This document shows positions 39,825 through 51,422 of a stretch of DNA of 64,000 bases, in pieces. The notes under the pieces were generated by a model. The model did not search any database and was not told the DNA's origin. It was given only the letters and a program-made list of their open reading frames with translations. Within the stretch, counting starts at the first letter, position 1; every line of letters starts with the position of its first letter. The translations under genes and the position numbers were made by a program. The stretch spans positions 100,990 to 164,989 of the forward strand of contig VZTI01004084.1 of NCBI GenBank assembly GCA_013397865.1, in the 5' to 3' direction. Origin of the DNA: Struthidea cinerea. Taxonomy: Eukaryota > Chordata > Aves > Passeriformes > Corcoracidae.

Positions 39825-40913
39825 TGTATTGGATTTGTGTGGTCAGGTTTTGGTAGCAGGGTGGCTTCTGTGAGAAGCTGCCAGAAGCTTCCCCTGTGTC
39901 CAGCAGAGCCAGTGCCAGCCCACTCTGGACCTGCTGCTGGCCAAGGCCAAGCCAGTCAGGAATGGTAGTAACACCTCTTTGATAACATATTTAAGAAGGG
40001 AAAAAAAGGTAGTGTGCTGTGGTAATTGTGGCCAGAGAAGAGCAGAGTTGAGACTATGTGAGAGCAACAACTCTGCAGACACGAAGGTCAAGTGCAGAAG
40101 AAGTGAGGGAGGAGGTTCAGCTCCAGGGGCTGGAGCTAAGGTTCCCTTGCAGCCTCTGGTGAGGTGACTGTGCCCCTACAGTTCATGGAGGTAAATGGGC
40201 ATGCAAATACCCACCTGCAGCTCGTGGAGAAGACCCTCACCGGAGCAGGTGGATGCTGGAAAGAGATTTGTGAATCTGTGGGAAGCCCATGCTGGAGCAG
40301 GCTCCTGGCAGGGACCTGCAGGCCTGTGGAGAGAGGAGCTCCATGCTGGAGTGGGTTTCCTGGTAGGACTTGTGACCCTGTGTGTGACCCATGCTGGAGC
40401 AGCCTGTCCTGGAAGGCCTACACCTCGTGGAAGAGTGACCCACATTGCAGCAGTTTGTGCAGACTGATGCCCATGGGATGGACTCACATTGGGGAAGTTT
40501 ATGAAGGACTGTCTCCCATGGGAAGGACGCCACTCTGGAGCAGGGGAAGGACTCCTGTCCCTGAGCAGCAGCAGAAACAACATGTGATAAACTGATCATA
40601 ACCTCCATTCCCTGTCTCCCTCCACTGCTGGGGGAAGGAGGTAGAGCTGGGAAGGAGGGAGGGGTGGAGGGAAGGTGTTTTTAAGATTCATTTGACTTCT
40701 CGTTATCCTACTCTGATTTTGTTATAAGTAAATTTAATTAATATCCCAAATTCAGTTCTGTTTGGCCCGTGAGAGAATTTGGTGAGTAATCTCTCCCAGA
40801 CCTTATCTCAAGCTGATGAATCTTTGTTACATTTTCTCTCTCCTGTCCAGTTGCAGGAGTGATAGAGCAGCTTTGGTGGGTGCCTGGCATCCAGACAGGG
40901 TCAACCCACTACA
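39825..40913 (-). mobile_element. solo LTR of an avian endogenous retrovirus, about 1.09 kb
   Basis: On the + strand the element starts TGTATTGGATTTGTGTGG and ends GGGTCAACCCACTACA. On the - strand it therefore starts TGTAGTGGGTTGACCC and ends CCAATACA, the usual TG...CA ends. I recognise it as a widespread bird LTR family, and the TGTAGTGGGTTGACCC end fixes the - orientation. Flanking bases are ATAGA on the left (39820-39824) and ATAGG on the right (40914-40918), a 5-bp target-site duplication with one mismatch. No internal retroviral genes adjoin either side, so recombination has left only the LTR. A 5-bp duplication fits ERVL-type or ERV-class elements of that duplication length. I do not assign a family name. 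Open frames inside it are not viral genes. Confidence 0.85.
40230..40560. repeat. degenerate ~50-bp repeat array inside the LTR
   Basis: A phrase like CCATGCTGGAGCAGG recurs at about 40236, 40288, 40341, 40389, 40440, 40485 and 40531, spaced 45-53 bp. The copies differ from each other and are joined by variants of CTGGCAGGACCTGTGGACC. This is internal to the LTR family and not a local expansion in this genome alone. Confidence 0.7.
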
Positions 40914-40918
40914 ATAGG

Positions 40919-43246
40919 AAATACTCTTCTGATGACCTGCTGATTTGCACTGTGTTCAACAAACCTTGTGTGATCATGCTGGATTATTTTAAACCCCCAG
41001 ACTGATTAGCAGTGGTTCCTACCACCTTCTCACAAGGGCAGTGCGCCTGTCTGTGGAGTGCTTGTAGCTCTGGCCTGATGGCAGCTAGAACACTTCATGC
41101 CCAGAGCTGCCTCAGCTTTTGGATTTTTACTGTATCCCAGCTTAATGAGAACAGTCACATTAAGAAAAGCTTGCTAATGATTCCTTATCTGTTCTGCTCC
41201 TTTTTAACTTCTACGTGTGGCCTTTCCTGGAAAAGCCGCCAACCTATTACAAATAAGCTGAAAAATGAGCAAGGAGGAGTTAAATGATTGGTGTTCCATT
41301 TGCTAAAAGTTTGAGATAAAGTGTACCAAGTTTCCAGACTTACTGGTCTCCCAAGTGCATGGCTGAGTTGCCTTTTCCAAAGATTGTAACTGAAAATTAT
41401 AGTTCAGTCACAAGGTTAGTTATGCTTTTATTCTGTGCTATTTGTCCCAGCTTAGGTTGGTGCTGCTGAAAGATACTTCTGCCACTGGAAATTTGGGTTG
41501 ATGGACCTTTCTGAAAGGTTGCCTTCCACCAGGATTTCCCCCAGGATCAGGGAGAGGAGGAGGTCAAGGCAGGAGCTGCTGGCACTCAGCTTGCAGCACT
41601 GGGAGCTTGTCCCATAAGGATGACTGTTTTCTGGTCTCTTCATAGACAAAGTTGATTTCCCTTGCTCTAGCAAAGCAGGGAATTTCAGTGAGGTTTCTTT
41701 GCCTGTGACTGTGTCTTGAGAATACATCAGCTTCGAGGAGAAATTGTTCAATGTCATCTGGATCTGGCAGTGGTTTGACTTACTTGTTCAATTTGCTTCC
41801 CTTATACATTGTAGCTCTCTTTAATGACTAGGTCGACAAACACACCTTTAAAGAGAAAAGTTTTTTCTTTGTACACTTAATCTTTCTTCTGGAAAACTGG
41901 GTATGCGTACTCACTCTAAAAGGCTGCGTCTGTGTGTGGCATTATAAGTTGGAGTTTGGACTATTGCTTTCCCAAACCCATGTGATTACCTGGTGAAATA
42001 AAGGGTCCCAGTGAAGGCAAACACTGCTACCAGAAATTCCATTCACTGAAGACCTCTGCCTTGGAAGTGGCCCATCCTGACACTAATTGCTGTCTCTTGT
42101 GTGGTTGTCGGTGTTTGATCTCTGAAAGAACATGATTTAGTCCATTATGTGGAGTGGCAGAAATTGAACTAGCTATTATTGTCACACAAATGCTATCCTG
42201 ATTACAATTGTAATTGTAACAATTTAATTGTTATAGTTAAAAGCTTTTTAAAAGCTACTGAAATATAATTTAAAGCCTTTCTGAATTCCTGTAGCTTGTA
42301 CTGCTGAATGCTCTTCTCTCCCTTTCTCATTAATGCCAGCAACCCCAGTAGCTACAACAACAAGCTACTTGGTGAATTATTTATGGCAAACTGTTTGCAA
42401 GTGGAAGTAAATGAATGCTGAGCTCTATTGCTTTAAGAATTTGAACCAAAATATTTATCATGCAGGGCAATAAATTACATAGGAGTAATTAAATATCCTG
42501 TTTGAGTTATTTCTACACATCTTATTTGATATATTTGCTGTTGCATTCAGTGTTTGAATTATTGCAGGCTTTTAGGGTTTGTGTGCTACAATACCTGTAG
42601 CACAGACAGAAGTCAGAGAAATGTATTTTTAAATTTGCCAAGTAGACATAAATGTGCACAGACACACACACATATTTCCCAAATTGAGCTGTGGCTGGTA
42701 ACATGGTTTTCTCATCTGATGTCAGATACACGAGACCTTTCTAACTCTTTTGTTTTCTGCCAGTTTCTTCCTTTAAATATCCTGAGCATCAGCCATTCCT
42801 ATAGGTAAGTACTGTGGCTATCTGGATCTCCTGGGTGACATGTCTGAGATAATTCCGAAAGATTCTTAGTCTCTGGCTTAAAAAATTCATTTTCTTTATA
42901 TTTTAATATTCATCCCAGCTGTCTGTGATCTTTAAAAAGTAGTTAATTCTGTTTGCTGGCTCTGTTTCTTGATTGAAATTTAAATAAAAACTCACCCACC
43001 ACATTCTTCTCTGCTGATTTATGAAAAATGTTTTTCAGGGCAGAATAATTATATGATTACATCAGTTGGAGGCTATTCTGTGCAAGTGTAAGCCTGATGT
43101 CTACAGCAGTGACTGAGAGCATAAGTGGCTGTCCAGACTGGTCTGGAGTGGGTAGAGACTTCATCACTGGCAGTTCTCACAAAACACATGCACAAGATTA
43201 TTCAGTGTCTACCTTAGGCATTTGCTGGTCTTTGGAGCCCCGAATG
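40919..43246. other. intron sequence, no recognised gene
   Basis: About 2.3 kb of AT-rich intron to the right of the solo LTR. A 12-bp palindrome TTACAATTGTAA sits near 42203. Open frames are short and featureless. Confidence 0.45.
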
Positions 43247-43294
43247 CATTATTCCTGTCACACGTGCTAAATACATTATTCCTGTCACATGTGG
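43247..43294 (+). repeat. short direct repeat
   Basis: CATTATTCCTGTCACACGTG at 43247-43266 recurs 27 bp later at 43274-43293 with one change. The two copies are separated by CTAAATA. It is a small tandem duplication. Confidence 0.85.
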
Positions 43295-43669
43295 GTTTAT
43301 TGCTCCTCTCATCTGTGCTGTGGGATCAGTTAAACAGTGGAGTCGGCACTGTCATCTCTTCCCATTATACTTAAAATCTCTGACACTTTACTCCGCTGAG
43401 AGAGTATCTTCACTGAAAAGTGTCTTGTGCCAGTTACTTTTTTTACCAATGGGCTAAAAATTAAGTAGAATAGTGCAGGTTTTTAATATTTTCTTTCTCT
43501 GAAAATGAAAAGGTCTTTTTCTGCAAAAGTCTTGGTGACTGTGGAATTCCTTTCCCCCATCCTTTTTTCTATGTGGCGAGTGGGAGGAGTGCAGTAAACT
43601 GGATGATATTTGATGCCTTGGGAGGCAACTCTTTCCTTCATAAGAAGAGTCCTTGGGAGAGAGCAAGGG

Positions 43670-44136
43670 AGGGCAAACAAAGTGTCCGAAGGAGGGCAAC
43701 AAAGATGGTAAACAGTCTGGGAGGGAAGCCGTATGAAGAACATCTGAGGTCACTTGGTCTGTTCAGCCTGGAGGAGACTGAGGGGAAATCTCATTGCTGT
43801 CTGCAACTTTCTCATGAGGAGAAGAGGAGGGGCAGGCACCAATCTCTTCTCTGTGGTGCCCAGTGACAGGACCCAAGAGAATGGCCTGAAGTTGTGTCAG
43901 GGGAGGTTTAGGCTGGATATCAGGAAAAGGTTCTTCACCCAGAGAGTGGTTGGGCACTGGAACAGCTCCCCAGGGAAATGGTCAGAGCACCAAGCCTGAC
44001 AGAGTTAAAGAATCGTTTGAACAATGTTACCAGGCATGTGATGCGACTCTTATGGCTGCACTGTTCAGGGCCAGGAGTTGGACATTGATGATCCTTGTGG
44101 GTCCCTTCCAACTCGGCATATTCTGTGATTCTGTAA
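43670..44136 (+). mobile_element. CR1 LINE 3' fragment
   Basis: About 465 bp of 5'-truncated CR1 in the + orientation. DNA blocks in order are GTGTCCGAAGGAGGGCAAC, CTGTTCAGCCTGGAGGAGAC, GGGGAGGTTTAGGCTGGATA, CACTGGAACAGCTCCCCAGG and, at the end, GATCCTTGTGGGTCCCTTCC, AACTCGGCATATTCTGTGAT and TCTGTA. Translated pieces of the ORF2 C-terminus remain (RLDIRKRFFTQRVVGHWN), split between frames by indels. Its last 45 bp match the tail of the SINE at 15827-15968 at 38 of 45 positions, so this is the CR1 subfamily type whose tail the SINE carries. Confidence 0.9.
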
Positions 44137-45592
44137 GACCAACATTGCTGAGCATATCTGAGGTCTCATACAGATCTTGGGATCTTTGGTCCTCAAAGGT
44201 ATTTTGACATCTGGGGTTTAATTCTCTTCTTCATTAGGATTCTTATGGTTAAAATGATGTTGCATGAAAATGTTCATCTTTTCCACATGCTCTGCTATGC
44301 ATTTCTGATATGTCTTCTCTCTTTTATTATGACTTTAAGTTGTTTACTATGTACAATGTGGTCTGTTAGTAGAAGTCATAATGCTGGGGTTTGGACTGTA
44401 TGTAGCAGTATGTGTTGCTAATTTGTATGCCTCAATTGCTGATAAAAATAAAGATCTAAAGGAGCAGTTCATTCCTTGGGGAAAACAGATCAGACTGTGT
44501 TGATGGAAGCCTGCCCTAGATTCATGAATGAGGTATTGACTCATTAGTAGTTGATTCAGAAAATGCTTTTTTTTTTACCCATGAGTTAGGTAGTGTGCTT
44601 GTTTGCAATGTCAGAATATTTGCAAACAAAATAAAGATTATCCCTTTCTTAAGAGGAGGTTATATGTTCTATTTGAAGTTTGTTGATATTTTTCACAGTC
44701 CTGAAGAATAATTGCACATCGGCAGTTCTGACAAGAGAGAAGTGCAGAAAGGCACTAAATTACATCAGGAAAAAACCACATAGGCCGGACAAAGAACGCG
44801 TTTCAAATGCAGATCATTCCCTGCAATAGCAGGTGGACCAGTAGTGCCTGACGTGCCCCAGCATCTGACAAGACTCCAACCTTTGCTGGCAGCAGCCAGC
44901 AAGGCAGTGAAATAATTTGCATGTTGTATGACCACTTTTAATGAGCGAAATGTAATGAACTGTTAAACATTTTGAGAAAATATTTTTGGAAAGAAAAGAA
45001 TTTGGTCAAAGGTAACCCCCCATGAATTCAGGAAACTATTTCATGTATTACTTAAACACTGTTAGCAATTTGTTTTGAGTAGTTCTGACTTCGGTCTGTT
45101 GGGGAAGACAGGTGCCTTGTCATTCTTATCAGAAAGTACCCCTAAATATCTGTCAGGGTATTACTTACAACAGCTGTCTATTTTTCAGGCTTCTATAAGA
45201 GACCGAAGTTCAGTAAGAAGTATTTGATTATGCAATATAATTTATATACATGAGTATGTATATATAAATATTTCTATTCTGTGGCATGTTTTTTTCAGCC
45301 TAATGAGTTAAACTCCAGCCCTGTATTTATTTGTGATTTATTTGCAAGGTTTGCAAAGGTTGGGTTGTTTGTTTTTTTTAATTAAATGTACTATGTGTAT
45401 TTGATTTCATATGCTGTTATTTACTGTGGAGCACACTAAGTCTTTTGGCTGTATCAACAGTTATATGTAAGTATACCTACACTCTAGGTGTGTAAAAACC
45501 CTGCAGCTGTAAATTAAAGGCTTATGAAAGGCAGTGGTTTTTGTTGAAAACAGTTTCTAATAATTTTTGTGGGGTTCTTTTTTGTTTGGTTG
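44137..45592. other. intron end, no recognised gene
   Basis: AT-rich sequence leading to the last STK3 acceptor. An AT-rich ATATATA-type stretch lies near 45240-45270. The part at 44700-44900 is more GC-balanced but shows no frame or repeat family that I know. Confidence 0.5.
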
Positions 45593-45600
45593 TTTTACAG

Positions 45601-45759
45601 TTAAAGAATCTGAGTTTAGAAGAATTACAGATGAGATTAAAGGCTTTGGACCCTATGATGGAACGAGAAATTGAGGAGCTTCGTCAGAGGTACACTGCAA
45701 AGAGGCAACCTATCCTAGATGCGATGGATGCAAAGAAACGGAGGCAGCAAAATTTCTGA
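45601..45759 (+). CDS. STK3: STK3 (MST2) last coding exon, SARAH domain
   Basis: This encodes the C-terminal 52 residues of MST2 and the stop codon TGA (45757-45759). The peptide starts LKNLSLEELQMRLKALDP and ends AMDAKKRRQQNF, the signature of the SARAH domain. That coiled-coil helix mediates MST2 homodimerisation and binding to SAV1 and RASSF proteins. With DFDF from the exon at 294-469 it gives the whole domain (about residues 437-484 in the human protein). The acceptor is TTTTACAG ending at 45600. The phase-0 junction with the upstream exon keeps the frame. The ATG at 45541 is intronic. The sequence appears intact and strongly conserved. Confidence 0.97.
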   Translation, partial: LKNLSLEELQMRLKALDPMMEREIEELRQRYTAKRQPILDAMDAKKRRQQNF

Positions 45760-47545
45760 GCTGGTTTTACTTTCAAACGTAATACTATGAGTCAGTGTGG
45801 ACACTGGTAACTTTGTAAATCAGAAGGAATTAGATTATGAGAGTTTTCAAAAATCCAATCTGTTAAATTTTCCTTCACAAGCAGTGACAATTGGAGCAGT
45901 CAAGAACATACATATGGTGTTCTGCAAAGGCAGCAAAACACATTACCACTTGTTTGCATTTTCAAATGTTTAATGTAATAGAAGTTTAATCTATTACTTC
46001 CCAATCTTTTTCATGTGTGTAGTGGTAACTTGGTGTTGTACATTGGGAATTGTGTTTTGGAGCACCTGGAATGATTTCTTGATTGTGCAACACTACCGAG
46101 CCTTATATTACAATGTATTTTTCTCCCACTTAGTAGCATATTTATTGTGTAATCTTTGGTTATCCTATTTATTTTATACCTGTTTTCTTTTGGGAAGTAT
46201 TAGGATAATATTGTGGAGAGCAGAGTCAAATTAGATAAGATTGGTATTGTAGTATAATGAAAAGCTGCTCACTGCTGTATTATCTTTTAAAACACCAATT
46301 TCAACAAGTATCCCGATTCAGGACAGCGCTTGAACATGTATCCAGCCCATTCATAGCAGTAAGATTTAGGAATAAAGTAAGTAATAGGTACATGTTTTTC
46401 TGCTTTCCTGAATCAGGAACTGTTGTAGTTGAGTAGTACCGTTGTTACACTACAGAGCATTCTTTGAGAGAGTATTTCTGTCATTTGTACGCACACTGAG
46501 TCAGTTGTAATTAAACAAGAAAACAAGTGCCTAATCAGTTTTAACTTTTGTTATTCAGGAGAAGCAATACTTACAGTCACTCCTTCAGTGTAAACTTCCA
46601 ATTGCTATTGCAATTCTGACCAGTATAAACCTCTATTTTGCACCGTAGTTTTATAACTAAATAACAGCTACACTTTCTGGATATGTTTTTTGGTTCATTT
46701 GGGGTTTTTTTAATCACTGTTTTGAGGGGAGAGGGGAATTATTAGTGCTTTGGGGTTTGTTTGTTTTCACATTATAGCTACAAAAGGATAGTAATTTAAA
46801 AACCAAAGAAAATAAATTGAATACTTATATTTAATAAGTATAGAAAAGAAGCAACATTTAATAGTGTTCTGAGGAGTTTGTCTTGCGATCGCTAAACATT
46901 CAAAATTCCTGTAGTCTTCTATTGGTAGATTTTTGGGAATCAGAAATGCAGGACCAAGATCTTAATAGCTTTTTACAAGTTCTTGTCTGGTTTATGTTGT
47001 GGGATATCTATTGGTAGAATTTAAGACATTGTGAGAAATATTTCAGACTTAGCAGAAAATGTGATCCACTCTCTGAACAATCTACTGTGTTCTCTATTGA
47101 AATCTTTGCTATTGTTGCCTTGTATGTAAATAACTTCACTGTGATAGTCAGACTTCTTTCAACAATACAGCTGAAAAGATCTTTATATTCAGCCTTCAGC
47201 TGTTAAACTTTTAATGGTGACTACTGTATGGGCATCTTCTGTTAAACGTTTTCTGGAAGTTAGTAATCATCTCATACCTCTTAACATTAATTGTCAACAT
47301 ATCTGAACCATTTAGATTGACCAGTGCAGATTTTGGAAATGATGCATTCCGTCACAAAGCTTATGCCAATGGAAACAAGAAGTTTTTACAGGATCAGCAT
47401 TCTACAGCCATGCTGGTACCAGTACTTGGGTTTGAGCCATATACAGCCATTGCTGTCCTTGTCATTCTTCTCTGTGTGTTTGCATGCACACCACGCTCTG
47501 ACATGTAAACCCGAGAGTCAAATAAATCCTAATTGTGTTTGTTAG
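45760..47545 (+). other. STK3: probable STK3 3' UTR
   Basis: AT-rich sequence directly after the STK3 stop codon. Possible polyadenylation hexamers AATAAA lie at 46371, 46811 and 47521. I extend the UTR to the last because a GT-rich stretch follows it. Short frames within (for example 47317-47508) have no recognised product. The end point is inferred, and shorter transcripts using the earlier signals are equally possible. Confidence 0.5.
47521..47526 (+). terminator. STK3: candidate polyadenylation signal of STK3
   Basis: AATAAA, followed within 10-20 nt by TTGTGTTTGTTAG, a GT-rich downstream element. Alternatives are at 46371-46376 and 46811-46816. Which is used cannot be told from sequence alone. 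Confidence 0.4.
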
Positions 47546-49999
47546 AACATCCTTATCCTCAACTCTCTTCATACTTCTTAGAGCAATGACCATTCCATGT
47601 GAAAATGCAAGAACACAGAAGATCCATAAAAATTACTTTAGGCAAGATAAAATGCATCTGGTAGTCTTATGCCTCACATTTATACAATGAAATGATGTAA
47701 AGTAAAAAATGGTATAAACATATCACTCCGTCATTAGATTATAATCATAATGCAGGAAAAAATAACAGTACCAACTTCCCCCTATTAGTATGGTTCTTAT
47801 TTATTTAAAGTAATTACTTCTTGAGCTTTCGTTCTCAAAAACTCAAAGGTGTGTGTGCATACATTGATTTGTGTAGATATACACACATATATATTTCATA
47901 TCTATATATAAGAGAAAATTTAAAACAGGTTTTAACCATCAGGAGAGGAACCTAGCTTGCCTTTTCTTGGTGTGCCTTTTAAGCAAAGTGTCATTGTCTA
48001 GACACTCTTACTTGCATCCTCAGCAGCTAGATTTTCCCTTACTCAATCTTGAACTTTTCACACCAAAAATAGGACTTCCAGTTTGAATAATGTGGCTTTA
48101 CAGTGTAATAGACAATGATACAAAATTATCACAAATTTCCTATTTTGTGTATTCTGAAAACTTCAGTTAATGTGGTACCCTAAAGATGAATTGCGTATCC
48201 CGAGGGCCTCCAATAAAAGGCTGTTTTAGACTAGAGCTGTTGCAGTCTGACATCTGAAAGCTATCAGAAGATAAAGGACATCCTTTTTTTTCTATCCTGA
48301 TGTGTCTGCGTAGAAACAACTCAGACTTTGTGCACGTGCATGCACAGAGGAGTGGAATAGACATGCATGAGAAAAATCTGAATGCCATGGAATAAAACAA
48401 ATAAAACAAGCTATTTAAAAGGGCAAAAAATAGCATCTGGTGTACTATAAACTGGGTAGGTACAGGATGTTTGTGACCAAAGAATACTTTCATGAATTAA
48501 TATGAAATTAGTATGTAGCCATTCTGTATGGTGGAGACTGCAGTGAAAGAGCTGCCTTAGGCCTCAGCAGCCTGCATATGGAGTTCTAAATTCTGTGCAA
48601 GCATTAACATAGAGAAATAGGTTTTGTACTGAGAGATGGATGCAACTTATTTTTTCTTTCTTCTGTTTATATAAATGAATCAAATCATCCATGTTGATGA
48701 CTACACATCTCTACTGGAGGATGAGCATCTCTGTGAAGGAAAGCCAATAGTACAATAAATAAGATACTTTAAAAGCAAGCCTTGCAGAATATCTAATAGA
48801 ACTACTGACAAGTTAACCTTCAGTAAGATTTTAACCAAGCAATTTCTTGTTTGCTTCTGACATTGTATGTTTAGGTTTAGTAAGTTAAAAAATTTTTGAA
48901 AAATCATTGCTTATTACTAAACATTTTTAATAAAAGCTAATTTTTCATGTATAATTGTCGACTTGTTCATTCTAACTAAAGCAAAATAATCTTAATAGTA
49001 ACCATTAATGTTCATTTCCATAGTCATCCTTCATGTTTTGTTTCCTTTCTATAACACTGTGAGCTGACTCTCAAAGTCAGCTCTGGAAAGGATTTTTCCA
49101 GATCACAACATTGCTGCAAGAACTAGAAGTCTGAGGATCTCATGAAAGTAGATCAGGCCAAGAATCCTCAGTACTCTGTGGAAGTCCCTCTCTCTGCAAT
49201 CTGATGTTGCTAAAGACCTAATCCTGAGAGAGCTGAGCATCACTGAGCATCACCCATCCTTTACTTGGAGGTACTGGTGGACATAAGGGGTTTGAGTTGT
49301 TCCTTTGTTTTTCTCATCACACTAGAAAACCAATAGGCAAAGGATAGGCTTAAGTAGGAAAAGTGGATACATTTAATGTCTCGAATATAATTCCATTGCC
49401 CATTTCTTTTCTGATTTTTAAAAATTATTCTCTTAAGAACTTGCCCACAAATACATTTCAGTAAAAGGAACTCATGACCAATGCTCGTTAGTGAACCACG
49501 GTATGTTTGAAGTGACAAAAGTCTGCTGCTAATCTGAATTAATCTGACATTTATTGGATAGTATAATTATTTACTGTTTATTTACAGTAAATAATAGCTT
49601 GTCTGCATTGCACAGTGTATTCTGATGAGAGTACACAGTGGCTCAGTGTGCTTGTCCATTCAGTGTGTTGAACTTTCAGATATAAATATGGCTCATGGTG
49701 AGTGAATCCCTGCCCAAGTACATGAGATAGCCTGACTCATGTGAAAGGCACTGAAAGGCACTGGTGCTTCCAAGCAGAATGTGTACTGTACAACTTCTGT
49801 AAAGCACTTGCTGTGCATGTGGCTCTGTCAGTGTGGTATGATGAGAGTTAGTTTTTCTTAAGTGTATACCTGGTTATAAAGCTAATCAAAAAGACCTCAC
49901 AAGGTAAGAAAGTCTTCATTTCTTCGCATTCTTAAATAGGACTCCAGCCTACTGTGGCGTTTCTTTCTGTGTTTCCAAAGGCAATGATGGATGTTATAT
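47546..49999. other. intergenic sequence, no recognised gene
   Basis: This stretch lies between the STK3 3' end and the CR1 at 50 kb. It holds an ATATATATTT-type simple tract near 47885-47910, the inverted repeat at 49566-49595 and two 10-bp tandem doublets (TGAGCATCAC near 49230-49250, TGAAAGGCAC near 49740-49760). No credible gene. Confidence 0.5.
49566..49595. repeat. perfect 12-bp inverted repeat (AT-rich hairpin)
   Basis: ATTATTTACTGT (49566-49577) and ACAGTAAATAAT (49584-49595) flank a 6-nt spacer. It lies outside any recognised transcript unit. Confidence 0.88.
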
Positions 50000-50262
50000 A
50001 GTCATAAACTTGTTTAGGTTGGAACAGATCTCTAAGATGGAGTCGAGCTGTTAACCCAGCACTGCCAAGTCATGCTAAACCATGTCCCTAAGTGCCACAT
50101 CCACATGTCTCTTCAATACTTTCAAGGATAGTGACACCACCACTTCCCTGGGCAGCCTGTTCCAGTACTTGACAATCTTTTCAGTGAAGAGTTTTTTTCC
50201 AATACCAAATTAAAACCTGCCCTGGTGCAACTTGAGACTGTGTCATGCAGCTGGCTGGGAAA
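50000..50262 (-). mobile_element. CR1 LINE 3' fragment
   Basis: Read on the - strand this is a CR1 tail of about 260 bp. The + strand shows, in order, GGTTGGAACAGATCTCTAAG, AACCCAGCACTGCCAAGTC, AAACCATGTCCCTAAGTGCC, CACCACTTCCCTGGGCAGCC and TTTCAGTGAAGAGTTTTTTT, all standard CR1 phrases. It is 5'-truncated at the right edge and lies in intergenic DNA. Confidence 0.9.
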
Positions 50263-51422
50263 TTTGCTGTGGGTATTTCTATGCCGGGCTGTGATGCAGC
50301 AGTGTTATGCCCACTATTGCCAATGAAAGCCTCGGAGAAGACTCATCTTGGGTAGCCCATGTTGTTTCTCATGATTGTGTTGTGCCAGATGGAGTAATAG
50401 CTTAAGTTTTTTGGGGAAAGGCAAATTACATTGATGGCTTAGTGTGAAGTCATTAAGTTGCATTTGTGAAATACTTTTCCACAAAATGTATTTCTCCTCT
50501 TTGTTCAGTGCATTCATTCTGGAAAGGATCTATCTTTTACATGGTGTGCTCTCATCCATTTCGATTTGGTTTAATTTGTTAGCATTTTTAAAGCATATGT
50601 GAAAATTGCCCATGTTTTCCTTTTTCCTCCTGCTCAGGAAAATGAATGTGGGCATTACTTTTAAGAGCATCCCCTGAGCCAAGTGTCTTTTGGACAAAGT
50701 GGGCATATGCAAGTGTCAGCAGCAGCTTTTATTCTCTTGTTCTATTCAGAGATCACTGAAGTGAAGTCTCAGCTGTCCTGTTTTTCCTTCCTTTGAAAGG
50801 ATGGGATGTTCAGATTCTAAATCTTTCTCTTTCAGAATATTTTTTAGTCGCAGACCAACAGATACTTTATACTTTTTTCCATAGTTTGCTACACTGTCCT
50901 TAGGATAAATTCACACTTCATTTCACTAGGCCTTAAGAGAGTCTTCTGGGTTGGAGAAGAGTGGTATTTGTCACAGAAACAGGAAGAAAGAAATAAAAAA
51001 TTTTTTAAAATTTTCTTTGGGGAGAAAAGAAAAAGAATATGGCATCTGCACCTGGCCAGGCCACTTCTGAGGCTAACTGTGGATGTGAGGAAAAAAAGTG
51101 TTGGCTGACAAAAGTAAATCAGGTAGTCATCTATACAACTTACTGCTCTGTGTTGATGTTTCACATCTGATTTTCTTCTATTCATGTTTATTGTCTTCTG
51201 TGTTCATGCTTTATTTATCCTGTTGCTACTTTAAAGACAGAAGTTTTAATTTTTTTAAACTTTATAAATGGAAACATACCATAAGAGTGCCAATTAAATA
51301 AAAATGCAAGAAGAACCCAATCAAAGTCACCGAAGTGGGGGTGTTTCCTCCTCCTTTCCTTCCCCACTGCTTTCTGGGATTACAGGGACTTTTGATAGCA
51401 GATGGTGTTTGTCTCTGCACAG
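50263..51422. other. intergenic sequence, no recognised gene
   Basis: AT-rich with short frames only. From about 51340 the composition becomes more GC-rich, leading into the exon-like block at 51423. Confidence 0.45.

Larger units (their letters stand above)
470..45600 (+). other. STK3: STK3 last intron, about 45.1 kb
   Basis: The donor GTAAGT at 470-475 and the acceptor TTTTACAG at 45593-45600 bound this phase-0 intron. It separates the linker exon from the SARAH exon. It is AT-rich throughout and carries the CR1, LTR, SINE, low-complexity and inverted-repeat features listed separately. The longest open frames inside it (153 codons at 17938-18399, 116 codons at 9612-9962) resemble nothing I know and look like chance. 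Two exon-like blocks (11974-12048 on +, 39125-39327 on -) are listed as unproven. Confidence 0.93.

Noticed and set aside
40164..40608. several overlapping frames of 90-143 codons on both strands
   Set aside because: They lie inside the solo LTR and arise from its GC-rich ~50-bp repeats. They resemble no retroviral protein.
47317..47508. 63-codon + frame with a hydrophobic end
   Set aside because: It lies in the probable STK3 3' UTR with no recognised signature. The hydrophobic run comes from T-rich sequence.
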